Source: Gilichinskyi gelida
Lineage (GTDB): Bacteria; Acidobacteriota; Thermoanaerobaculia; Gp7-AA8
Direction: 5' to 3'
Assembly: GCA_038040385.1 (NCBI GenBank)
Contig: JBBPII010000002.1
Location: forward strand, 1-64,000
Length of the DNA stretch: 64,000 nucleotides
Shown: positions 12,130 through 19,758 of the stretch, piece after piece
Numbering within the stretch: the stretch's first letter is position 1
Layout of the letters: each line of letters starts with the position of its first letter
The notes under the pieces: generated by a model
Databases searched by the model: none
What the model was told of the DNA's origin: nothing
The model's input: the letters and a program-made list of their open reading frames with translations, nothing else
Made by a program: the position numbers and the translations under genes

Positions 12130-12176
12130 CGGACTCTCTCACGCGTCTGCGGGTTCAGCAGCGCCAGCCGCCGCCC

Positions 12177-12785
12177 TTATTGAATTTCGTACGAGACGAT
12201 AAACTCGAGAAAGCCGGATGACGATGCTCCTCTGTTCATCACGACTGCGATTTTGTCGCCGTCGACGATGGTGACCGAGCCGGGCACATCGATGTTAGCC
12301 GTGCTTCCGGCAGGGATCACGGTAGTCACCGCGGTTGGCACGCCATTGACCACGAGTGTCACCGGCGTAGCGCCGTTGAATGTGTTCGACCTGACGAGAA
12401 TCCTCATGTTCTGGATCACCCCGGCTCGCGGAGTTCGGTACTCCTGAACGCCTCCTCCAAAGCTGACGAAGTTTTCCGCGGTGCCACCGACCCCATAACC
12501 GTTTCCATGAACCATGACGCTGCCGGGCGTGCTTGCTGGCGGAGGCGGGGGAGGCGGAGGCGCCGCCGTCGCCGGCCAGTGCAGGGAGTGCTCGGAGGGT
12601 AGACAGGTATCGGTCGGTGAGACGATCCGCACCTGCCCGTTGGCGTTCTTCACGCAGGCATGAATCAAGGTCGGTTCCCCGCCGTCCGCCAGGAGGGACG
12701 GGGTGAAAAGGACTGCCAGCGCGAGGGCGATCCCCGCGGGAACCGCCGCGACGGTCAAACACCTGAGGGAATGTCGTTGTGCCAT
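12177..12785 (-). CDS. secreted hypothetical protein
   Basis: 202 residues: a long signal peptide (about 1-33), a domain with two cysteines (HACVKNANGQ...TDTCLPSE, about 43-63), an eight-proline linker (about 75-82) and a beta-rich C-terminal domain with Ser/Thr/Val strands (about 95-202). The N-terminal part resembles the short ACV/C...C modules found before collagen-like or tail-fibre repeats in secreted bacterial proteins. Function unknown. Confidence 0.75.
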   Translation of the reverse strand: MAQRHSLRCLTVAAVPAGIALALAVLFTPSLLADGGEPTLIHACVKNANGQVRIVSPTDTCLPSEHSLHWPATAAPPPPPPPPASTPGSVMVHGNGYGVGGTAENFVSFGGGVQEYRTPRAGVIQNMRILVRSNTFNGATPVTLVVNGVPTAVTTVIPAGSTANIDVPGSVTIVDGDKIAVVMNRGASSSGFLEFIVSYEIQ

Positions 12786-13120
12786 GGTGTCTCTCCTTTT
12801 TTTGGTCCGGCTCTCTCGCGTCGGTCAGCAATCTAACGGGGCGACGCCGTTCAGCCGCGCGGCCTTCCCAGAGATTAGCACCACCGACGTTGCACCGACG
12901 ATTGTCGCAGCCGCCGAGGACTACGACCGCAGCGCTTCCACCGGCTCCAGCCGGGAGGCGCAATCAGTGCATGACGTGCGCGTTGCTCCTTGGTCCAGCA
13001 GTCGGGGCGGTTGTAGGTGAGCGTCTGGCGGTCGCTCTCGCCCTCCTCGTCCGCTGCAACCGGTCGTTCAGACGGCCCTTCGTGACGCTACCTGCCAGCT
13101 CGCCCTTCATCAACATCGGT
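12786..13120. other. gene-free spacer at the left edge of the restriction island
   Basis: 335 bp. Apart from the permease remnant at 12921-12962 I see no coding region, clear promoter or terminator. Codon patterns in all frames look like non-coding GC-rich DNA. Confidence 0.6.
12921..12962 (-). pseudogene. remnant of the last codons of a MacB-type permease gene
   Basis: On the minus strand these bases read A-S-R-L-E-P-V-E-A-L-R-S-stop, the characteristic end of MacB/FtsX permeases. They match the end of the permease gene at 23714-23754 with four mismatches in about 40 bp (there A-S-R-L-Q-P-V-D-A-L-R-S). Homology stops abruptly on the upstream side. The remnant marks one edge of the restriction-modification island. 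Confidence 0.75.
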
Positions 13121-13837
13121 CTACTCGCGCCACGACGCCGCGCCCAACGGCAGCTCGTTCAGTTCCGCCCTCGCCTCGCGCCATGAGGGATAGTGTTTGC
13201 TCAGCAGGCTGAGGAACTGCTCGCTATGGGTGGGCGCGATCAGGTGGAGCATCTCGTGGACCACGACATACTCGAGCAGGTCCTTCGGCTTCTTCACGAG
13301 TTCGGTGTTCAGGCGGATGGTCCGCGCTCGGTGGTTGCAGCCGCCCCACTTTGTCTTCATCCGCTGCAGGAAGTAACCGGCCACCTCCACGCCCAGCTTC
13401 CGCTCCCATTTGCGGATCAGTCCGGGCACCGCGCCGTGCAGCAGGGATTTGTGCCATTCATGCATGACCGTCTCCCGCCTGGCCCTGCTGTTGCCGGGAC
13501 GCACGGTGAGCGTGATCCGGCGATGACTGAGGCTCACCGAGGGTTTCGCCTCTTCCTCCCTGACGGTGAGCAGATAGCGCCTTCCCCAGAGGGAATGGCT
13601 CTCGCGCTCGACGAACTGCCGCGGAGTTTCGCGCGCCTGCCCGCGCAGCCTGCTCTGCTGGTTCCGAATCCAGCCGAGCCTGGACACCGCATAGGCGCGA
13701 GCCACCTCCTGGCGTGTGCCCTTCGGCGCGACCAGAGTGACACGCCCATCCGGCGGATGCACCGACAGGTGGACATGCTTGACGTCCTTCCGTGTCAGGG
13801 CGATGGTGATCTCCCCCAAATGAATCGTCTCGGCCAT
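13121..13837 (-). CDS. YgjP-like (DUF45/M48) zinc metallopeptidase
   Basis: 238 residues. C-terminal zincin motif HEMLHLIAPTH (HExxH plus a third His) preceded by KTKWGGCNHRARTIRLN, as in YgjP/WSS1-like proteins. Genes of this family are frequently found beside type I restriction genes, where their role is unproven. ATG at 13837 overlaps the hsdR stop (ATGA), so it is the last gene of the operon; a TTG one codon upstream is an alternative. Confidence 0.9.
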   Translation of the reverse strand: MAETIHLGEITIALTRKDVKHVHLSVHPPDGRVTLVAPKGTRQEVARAYAVSRLGWIRNQQSRLRGQARETPRQFVERESHSLWGRRYLLTVREEEAKPSVSLSHRRITLTVRPGNSRARRETVMHEWHKSLLHGAVPGLIRKWERKLGVEVAGYFLQRMKTKWGGCNHRARTIRLNTELVKKPKDLLEYVVVHEMLHLIAPTHSEQFLSLLSKHYPSWREARAELNELPLGAASWRE

Positions 13838-16800
13838 CAATAGCCTGACTGGTTCTTGACGAGCTCGAAGAGCGCGAGTGTCGCCTCGCGGTTGCGATCG
13901 AGCAAGGGAAACAGCGCGTTCAGCACCTGCGCCTCGCGGGCCTGGTCGCCTCTCCAGCCCGCGGGTGCTCGCTCGCGCACGACGCGGTCGATCTTCAAAG
14001 CCAGCTCGCTCAGCTTCCTCTCGGAGTAAAGGCTATCGGCGATCAGCGAACCGCCGGACGCGAGCGCGAGGATCGGTGCAAGGTTGTTGTAGATGACCGT
14101 CGCCTCGCGCTTGCCGTGCAACGTCGCCGGCACGCCAGCCTCGGGCTGCTTCTCGGCGAGCCGCTTCACCAGCGCCTCGGCCTTGCGCAGGAACTCCTCA
14201 TACGCCGCCGTGTCCGCCCGGCTCTGCTGGATCAGATCGTCGAGCAGCTTCGACATCTGGTCGTAGAAGCGCGGATCGGTGAGCTGGTCGCGGATGATCG
14301 TCTTGCGGACATTGTTGATGATCCCTTCCGCGATGGCGTTGCGCGAGAGCTTCCCCTTCTCGTTCAGCTTGCTGGCGATGGCGTCGTGGATGCCGGTATC
14401 GATGATGAGCTCCGTCAGCGACAGATCGCCGAGCGCGCCGAGGCCGGCCGCCGGATCGGCCTGGACGTAGGTGTTGAGGAGGTGGCGCATGTCCGCCTCG
14501 TATGGCTTGATGTCCAGCTCCTCGCCCGAGTGCTTCTTGATTGCGGCGCGCAGGTCGCTGTGGAGCTCGACCTCTTGCCGTACCGCTGCCGCCTCGGCGT
14601 CGGAATAGCCTGCCGCCGTAAGGTCCTGCGCGATCGCCGCGAAGGCCCGCACGAAGGTGGCCGTCGCCTTGTAAAACTGCACCCGCAGCGGCTCGGTCTC
14701 GTTCAGCGCGTTGGGGTTGGCGGCATCGCCACAGAAGTAGTGGAGGAACTGCTCCACCTCGCGCGGCAATGGCACCGGCTCGCACAGGTATCGAAGCGTC
14801 TCGCGGGCCTCGTCGAGCCTCTTCCTTCCTTCCGCGAGCCAGTCCTTCAGGTGGACGTTGTTCTCGCCGCCGTTGCCCACGTCGGTGTCCAGCTCGTCGG
14901 AGTTGTAGACCGCGATCGCTTCCTCCACGTCGCCGAACAGCTCCTTGAAGTCGACGATGTGGCCGTAGTCCTTGTCGTCGCCATCGAGCCGGTTGGTGCG
15001 GCAAATGGCCTGGAACAGGTTGTGGTCGAGCAGCTTGTGGTCGAGGTAGATGTAGGAACAGCTCGGCGCGTCGAAGCCGGTGAGCAGCTTGCTGACCACG
15101 ATCAGCAGCTTCAGGTTGGCCGGCTCCTCGATGAAGCGGCGCTTGGCTTCGGTCTCATACTGCTTCGTGGTCTGGCCGTATTTCAAGAGGTGCTTCGTGT
15201 ACGTGTCGAACTTGTAGCGCTCGTCGCTGTCTTTGGACTCCAGGACGATGGCACCCGGCTGGGGCTGGTACGACGTGATGATGCCGCAGTAGTTGCCGAA
15301 GCTCGTGTTCTGGAACAGCCGGAAATAGTGGCAGGCGTCGTAGATCGAGGCCGCCACCAGGATGGCCGTGCCGCGGTCGTTGTTGAGCCGCGGCTTTTCT
15401 GCGAAGTCGTCAATGATGCTGGCGATGATGCGCTGCTTGCGCTCGCCGGAGCTCATCAGCTCTTTCATCGTCGCCCAACGCTTGCGCAGGACCGCCTTCT
15501 GGAAGTTGTTCAGGTTCCTTGTCTTGTTTTCGAACCAACGATCAACGGCAGCCTGCGAGGTCAGGCGCTGCGGCACGTCGCGCGCCTCGTACTTGAGGTC
15601 GAGAATGACGCCGTCGGCTACGCCCTCGTGGAACTTATAGGTGTGGATGTAGGTGCCGAATACGTCCCGCGTCAGCTTCTTGTCCTTACGCAGGAGCGGC
15701 GTGCCGGTGAAGCCGACGAAGATGGCACCCTCCAGCCAGCGCTTCATCTGACGGTTCATGTCGCCGCCCTGGGTGCGGTGGCACTCATCGACGAACACGT
15801 AGAAGCGCCCCTGCACTGGCGGCGGAGGGCCGCTGAGGTCGGCCGGGTCGAACTTGTGGACGAGCGCGCACAACAGGCGTGGCGTGGCGGCGGCGAGTTT
15901 CTGCACGAGCTCCGCGCGTGAGGTGATGCGCGGCGAGGGCGAATCGGCGCCGATCACGCCGGCGTTCTTCATCACCCCCTCGATCTGCTTGTCCAGCTCG
16001 TCGCGATCGGTGACGACGAGGATGCGCGCCTCGGGATCGTGCTCCAGCAGCCACTTGGCAATCAGGACCATCAGGATGCTCTTGCCGCTCCCCTGCGTGT
16101 GCCAGATGACGCCGCCCTCGCGTTTGGCGATGCGTTCCTGCGCGGCCTTCAGTCCGAAGTACTGATGCGGCCGCGGCACTTTCTTGCGGCCCGCGTCGAA
16201 CAGCACGCAGTTGCGGATCAGGTCGAGCAGCCGCGCCTTGCTGCAGAGTTGCGCCAGCGGCCGGTCGAGCAGTGCTCCGGGGGCGGGCGCGCCGCCGGCC
16301 TCGCCCGGTGCTTCGTCCTTCCACTCGACGAAGAACTGCTCCAGAGTGTCGGTAGTTCCGTAGCGCAGCCCCTGCGCATCGCTCCCCGCCAGTACCAGTT
16401 GCACGCTGCTGAAGAACGGCTTGTTGAACATCTCTTCCTGGTTGGTGATGAGCTGGCGCACGCCGTCGGCGATCTCCACCGAGCTGCGTTTCAGCTCGAT
16501 CACGGCCAGGGCGATGCCGTTGAGGTAAAGAACGATGTCCGGCCGCCGCTGGTAGCCGCCTTTGAGCGTCACTTCCTCGGCCAGCGCGAAGTCGTTGCGC
16601 TCGGGGTGCTCCCAGTCCACCAGGTGCACCGTCTCGTGCGCCTGACCCGCCGCGATCTGCACCGGCACGCCGTAGCGCAGCAGTTGGTAGGTGCGCAGGC
16701 TGGCCTGGTAGAGCGTGATGCCGGTGGAGTCCGCCGCCGTCTCCAGCTTCTGAAGCGCGGCGGCAATTTGAGCGTCCGAGTAGCCGCGCTGCTTCAGGTT

Positions 16801-16971
16801 CGCGCGCAGCAGCGCCGTCTCGATCGGGCGGTTGTTCTCCCGCTTGTTCCAATCGCCGAGGTAGCGGTAGCCGAGGTTGTCGGGCCGCGCCGCGTCGGTG
16901 AAGAGCGTGATGACGCGGTTCTGCGTCTTGCGCTCGGAGCGGGGTTGCTCGGTCACGGCAGGACCTTCCAT
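13837..16971 (-). CDS. hsdR: type I restriction enzyme, R (endonuclease/translocase) subunit
   Basis: 1044 residues, full length. N-terminal PD-(D/E)XK nuclease with D145, E159 and K161 (RPDIVLYL...VIELKR); superfamily-2 helicase motor with Walker A HTQGSGKS (291-298), DECH box (VFVDECHRTQ), motif III FTGTPL and later helicase motifs; long helical C-terminal region that contacts the methylase core. It cuts unmethylated DNA after ATP-driven translocation. ATG at 16971. It follows a 200-bp repeat-rich gap after the AlbA_2 gene, unlike the overlapping genes elsewhere in the operon. Confidence 0.96.
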   Translation of the reverse strand: MEGPAVTEQPRSERKTQNRVITLFTDAARPDNLGYRYLGDWNKRENNRPIETALLRANLKQRGYSDAQIAAALQKLETAADSTGITLYQASLRTYQLLRYGVPVQIAAGQAHETVHLVDWEHPERNDFALAEEVTLKGGYQRRPDIVLYLNGIALAVIELKRSSVEIADGVRQLITNQEEMFNKPFFSSVQLVLAGSDAQGLRYGTTDTLEQFFVEWKDEAPGEAGGAPAPGALLDRPLAQLCSKARLLDLIRNCVLFDAGRKKVPRPHQYFGLKAAQERIAKREGGVIWHTQGSGKSILMVLIAKWLLEHDPEARILVVTDRDELDKQIEGVMKNAGVIGADSPSPRITSRAELVQKLAAATPRLLCALVHKFDPADLSGPPPPVQGRFYVFVDECHRTQGGDMNRQMKRWLEGAIFVGFTGTPLLRKDKKLTRDVFGTYIHTYKFHEGVADGVILDLKYEARDVPQRLTSQAAVDRWFENKTRNLNNFQKAVLRKRWATMKELMSSGERKQRIIASIIDDFAEKPRLNNDRGTAILVAASIYDACHYFRLFQNTSFGNYCGIITSYQPQPGAIVLESKDSDERYKFDTYTKHLLKYGQTTKQYETEAKRRFIEEPANLKLLIVVSKLLTGFDAPSCSYIYLDHKLLDHNLFQAICRTNRLDGDDKDYGHIVDFKELFGDVEEAIAVYNSDELDTDVGNGGENNVHLKDWLAEGRKRLDEARETLRYLCEPVPLPREVEQFLHYFCGDAANPNALNETEPLRVQFYKATATFVRAFAAIAQDLTAAGYSDAEAAAVRQEVELHSDLRAAIKKHSGEELDIKPYEADMRHLLNTYVQADPAAGLGALGDLSLTELIIDTGIHDAIASKLNEKGKLSRNAIAEGIINNVRKTIIRDQLTDPRFYDQMSKLLDDLIQQSRADTAAYEEFLRKAEALVKRLAEKQPEAGVPATLHGKREATVIYNNLAPILALASGGSLIADSLYSERKLSELALKIDRVVRERAPAGWRGDQAREAQVLNALFPLLDRNREATLALFELVKNQSGY

Positions 16972-16980
16972 GCCAACACG

Positions 16981-17165
16981 TTTCGCGGCGTTTCTACCGG
17001 CGTTTCTACCGGCGTTTTTACCGGCGTTTTCACCGGCGTTTCCTCTGAAGTTCTCCCGTCCACCTGAGTTGTCGCTCCCCCGGCGAGGAGACCCATTCCG
17101 GAGTCACTTCCGGAGTCACTTCCGGGGTGACTCCCGGGAGACTCCCGGGGTGACTTCCGGGGTGG
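16981..17165. repeat. two short 12-bp tandem arrays upstream of hsdR
   Basis: Array 1 (about 16985-17046) repeats gcgtttctaccg-like units five times. Array 2 (about 17095-17160) repeats cttccggagtca-like units with drift. On the minus strand they could encode T-P-V-E/T-P-V-K and S-D-S-G/S-P-R-E tetrapeptides, but no start or domain supports a gene. A 12-bp unit keeps the frame whatever the copy number. Confidence 0.8.
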
Positions 17166-17170
17166 CTCGC

Positions 17171-18550
17171 TCAGGGCAGGATCTCCCAACGACCGCCCTT
17201 GGCCGGGCCGACGCGACGGAGGCGGCCCATGGCCTTAAGCTGACGGATCTGCTTTTCCACCGCCCGGGAAGTAATGCCCAAGGCCGATGCCATTTCCGGA
17301 ATGGCGAGGCTCGGCTCATCCTGCACAAGGGCGAGGATCCGGTCCGCGGTTTTCCCCGAACTTTTCCCCGAACTTTTCCCCGAACTTTTCCCGGCCGGTT
17401 CGGGGACCGGTTCCTCGTTGCCCGCCGGGCTCACCGCCCGGAGGTAGTCGGACGAGAAATCAAACTCCAGCCAGAGATCGTGCCCGGACAGCCGGATCCG
17501 CGGTTTCGGGGTTCCAGCATCGCGGGCGGCCTGGAAGATGCGCTGGATGCCGCGACCCCACGCCTCGATCTCCCCCGCTCGGAAGAAGGCATTGGCTACA
17601 TTCGGGTTGTACGGGAGGGAAGCGTGCGCGCGCAGGAGATCGTCCAGCCCCCATCCCTCGGGAAGCACGCCGGGATTCCAGATGCTGAGCCGGTCCTCAT
17701 AGACCCGGATCTGCACGGGGGCGGCCACTGCATAGTCGCGGTGCACCAGTGCGTTGAGCAAGGCCTCGCGCAGTGCGGCGTCGGGAACCGGAAAGGATTC
17801 GATGCGCTGGATTCCCTCGTAACTGATCGCCGCCTTCAAATACTTGGTCCGCAACACGTCGATCGTAATCGCGACCTGAGAGAACAGGTCTCCGTGCACC
17901 TCATCGTGGTAAGCCAGGTCGGACTCGGACCGGAAGAAACCGATTTTCACGAATGCGCCGGTCACGAAGCGCTCCGGGTCCTTGTGGAACAGCAGCAGCG
18001 CCGCCCGTTTGAGGTGGGCCCCTTCGCGTAGCCTGAGCTTGTCGATGAGACCGGAGACCGGTTCGCGCAGGATGCCGGGCTCGACCCGGCCACTGCTCCT
18101 GGCCAAGGCGCGGAAGCGCCGGATTGCGGCGGTAGACAGATCCTTGACCGCGACGCCGGGCACGGGCACGCCGTCCCAGGTGCGGCCCTGCCTGCGCAGA
18201 AGGAAGCGATCCAGCGCGGCACCCTTCAACTCCTGCACGGTACTGCCGCTGCGCTGGTAATAATGGCCGCGGTAGCTGATCGGCGAGGAGTATGCCGGCG
18301 TCACCACTTCGAGGTACTCCCGGCCGCCTTCGCCGCGCAGATTGACTTCGACGACGATGCCGAGCAGGTCGCGGATCTTGTTCGGCAACTCTTCCAGCAG
18401 TCTCGCGGCATCAGGGACCCCGACCACCTGCCCCTTGTCGTTGCGCCCGATGACCAGCACGCCGCCTTCGGCATTGGCGAAGCCGCACACCCAGCGCAGG
18501 TGATCGTCACGCCACGACTCCTTCCATTCGGTGTGCTGCGATTCCTTCAT
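17171..18550 (-). CDS. AlbA_2/Schlafen-type putative DNA-binding (RecG-like C-terminal) protein 2
   Basis: 459 residues. N-terminal AlbA_2 (Schlafen-like) domain (about 1-130: TEWKESWRDDHLRWVCGFANAEGG...IGRNDKG), central ATP-binding-like region of the COG2865 family (about 230-390: ALREALLNALVHRDYA...IEAWGRGIQRI) and a C-terminal winged helix (about 405-459). A (SSGK)n run (about 380-395) links the last two, encoded by 12-bp repeats. COG2865 proteins are annotated as transcriptional regulators or helicases, commonly inside type I restriction operons. ATG overlaps the hsdS stop (ATGA). Confidence 0.88.
   Translation of the reverse strand: MKESQHTEWKESWRDDHLRWVCGFANAEGGVLVIGRNDKGQVVGVPDAARLLEELPNKIRDLLGIVVEVNLRGEGGREYLEVVTPAYSSPISYRGHYYQRSGSTVQELKGAALDRFLLRRQGRTWDGVPVPGVAVKDLSTAAIRRFRALARSSGRVEPGILREPVSGLIDKLRLREGAHLKRAALLLFHKDPERFVTGAFVKIGFFRSESDLAYHDEVHGDLFSQVAITIDVLRTKYLKAAISYEGIQRIESFPVPDAALREALLNALVHRDYAVAAPVQIRVYEDRLSIWNPGVLPEGWGLDDLLRAHASLPYNPNVANAFFRAGEIEAWGRGIQRIFQAARDAGTPKPRIRLSGHDLWLEFDFSSDYLRAVSPAGNEEPVPEPAGKSSGKSSGKSSGKTADRILALVQDEPSLAIPEMASALGITSRAVEKQIRQLKAMGRLRRVGPAKGGRWEILP
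17350..17394. repeat. in-frame 12-bp repeat encoding (SSGK)n
   Basis: cttttccccgaa is repeated 3.7 times inside the AlbA_2 gene. Unit gain or loss would change linker length without a frameshift. Confidence 0.85.
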
Positions 18551-19758
18551 ACGAGCCGCGTCCTCCCGGTGAGCAGCTCCTGCATCATCCCCTGCTTGAG
18601 CGCACGGGTCTTGTCGCGGCGGGCTTCGAGGGCAGAGAGCTCCGCGTCCATGTCGGAGAGGACGGCGGCGACGGCGGCTTGTTCGGCAACTTGAGGACAA
18701 TGGACCTCGAAGTTGCGAAGTACACCCCAATCTGCACGGGGCATGTGCGTACCGTACGACATGCTTGCCGCCTCGATGAAACGATCGCTCTGAACGACCG
18801 CGAGCAGGAACCCGCTAACCGCATGGTCAGAATCAACCACCAGCGGCCAGATCTCGGTTGTGCAAATCCCAGCTCGATCCGCTAGCCAATACTTGCGAAG
18901 GTAAGAGCGTAACCTGCCGAACAGCACATCTCCTGTGAAGAAGCGGTACTTCGATGATGTCGAGTACTGCGCAGTGGAATCCATCACGAGGCGTCCGTCG
19001 CCTTGCCCTATGTTCTCAAGCTCCACGCACGGTGTATCTGGCGCGACATCGGCGGGCATGACCTTCTGATTGCGTATGGACGCAAGCTCCTCCAACCGCT
19101 TCACCTCCCACTTCCCGTGGAAGCCGGGGAGGCGGGTCTGGCCGGTGAGGAGTTGCTGCATGACGGCCTGCTTGAGATCGCGCTTTTTGGCGATGAGCCG
19201 CTCCAGCCCGCCCAGCAGCGCATCCACATCGCTCAACGCCGCCGCGATAGCGCGTTGTTCGGGGGCCGAAGGCATCGGCACGAAGAAGTTCCGAATCTGC
19301 TCAACGTTTGCCCGCTTGAACGTCGAACCAACCATCAAGTTCGCGAGCTGTTTGGCGATAACAGGGGATTGAAAGACGGCTTGCAGGAACGCGGTAGAGT
19401 AGTCGGCTGATTTCTTCCGAAGCAGGCAAACGTCCTGCCCCATTGCAAACGGCGGGTGCCATTCGGCTACTTGGGCAACCTCTCCAACTGTCGCATTGCG
19501 ACTAAGAATCAGGTCTCCAGGACAAGGCTTTCGTCCGCCTTCGATGAGGAGGTTGTAGAAGAGCTGGGTTGTCTGCTTGGCATTCTTGAGGTCGACAAAG
19601 CGGCTCTGAACTTCCTTGATGCTCGCGATAGGAAAGCCCTGCGCCACAAACTTGGCAGTCACGTGTTTGCAGTCGGTGACACTCCAGAAGCAAGCAAGCC
19701 CGCCGTCTTCCCATTCCTCCGGAATCACCCCCACCTCGGTCTGCCTGTATCCCGGCAT
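18547..19758 (-). CDS. hsdS: type I restriction enzyme, S (specificity) subunit
   Basis: 403 residues. Two target-recognition domains, each followed by the conserved helical spacer: first TRD about 15-150, spacer APEQRAIAAALSDVDALLGGLERLIAKKRDLKQ; second TRD about 205-340, spacer VAEQAAVAAVLSDMDAELSALEARRDK. The N-terminus YRQTEVGVIPEEW is typical. It sets the DNA target of the methylase and nuclease; the bipartite target cannot be read from sequence alone. I chose ATG 19758, whose first base is the last base of the hsdM stop (TGATG); ATG 19767 in frame is also possible. Confidence 0.95.
   Translation of the reverse strand: MPGYRQTEVGVIPEEWEDGGLACFWSVTDCKHVTAKFVAQGFPIASIKEVQSRFVDLKNAKQTTQLFYNLLIEGGRKPCPGDLILSRNATVGEVAQVAEWHPPFAMGQDVCLLRKKSADYSTAFLQAVFQSPVIAKQLANLMVGSTFKRANVEQIRNFFVPMPSAPEQRAIAAALSDVDALLGGLERLIAKKRDLKQAVMQQLLTGQTRLPGFHGKWEVKRLEELASIRNQKVMPADVAPDTPCVELENIGQGDGRLVMDSTAQYSTSSKYRFFTGDVLFGRLRSYLRKYWLADRAGICTTEIWPLVVDSDHAVSGFLLAVVQSDRFIEAASMSYGTHMPRADWGVLRNFEVHCPQVAEQAAVAAVLSDMDAELSALEARRDKTRALKQGMMQELLTGRTRLV

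Noticed and set aside
16981..17165. Repeat arrays as a CRISPR
   Set aside because: Units are 12 bp and contiguous, with no spacers and no cas genes.
16953..17189. Separate small gene encoding the TPVE/TPVK repeats
   Set aside because: No start context or domain; composition follows the DNA repeats.
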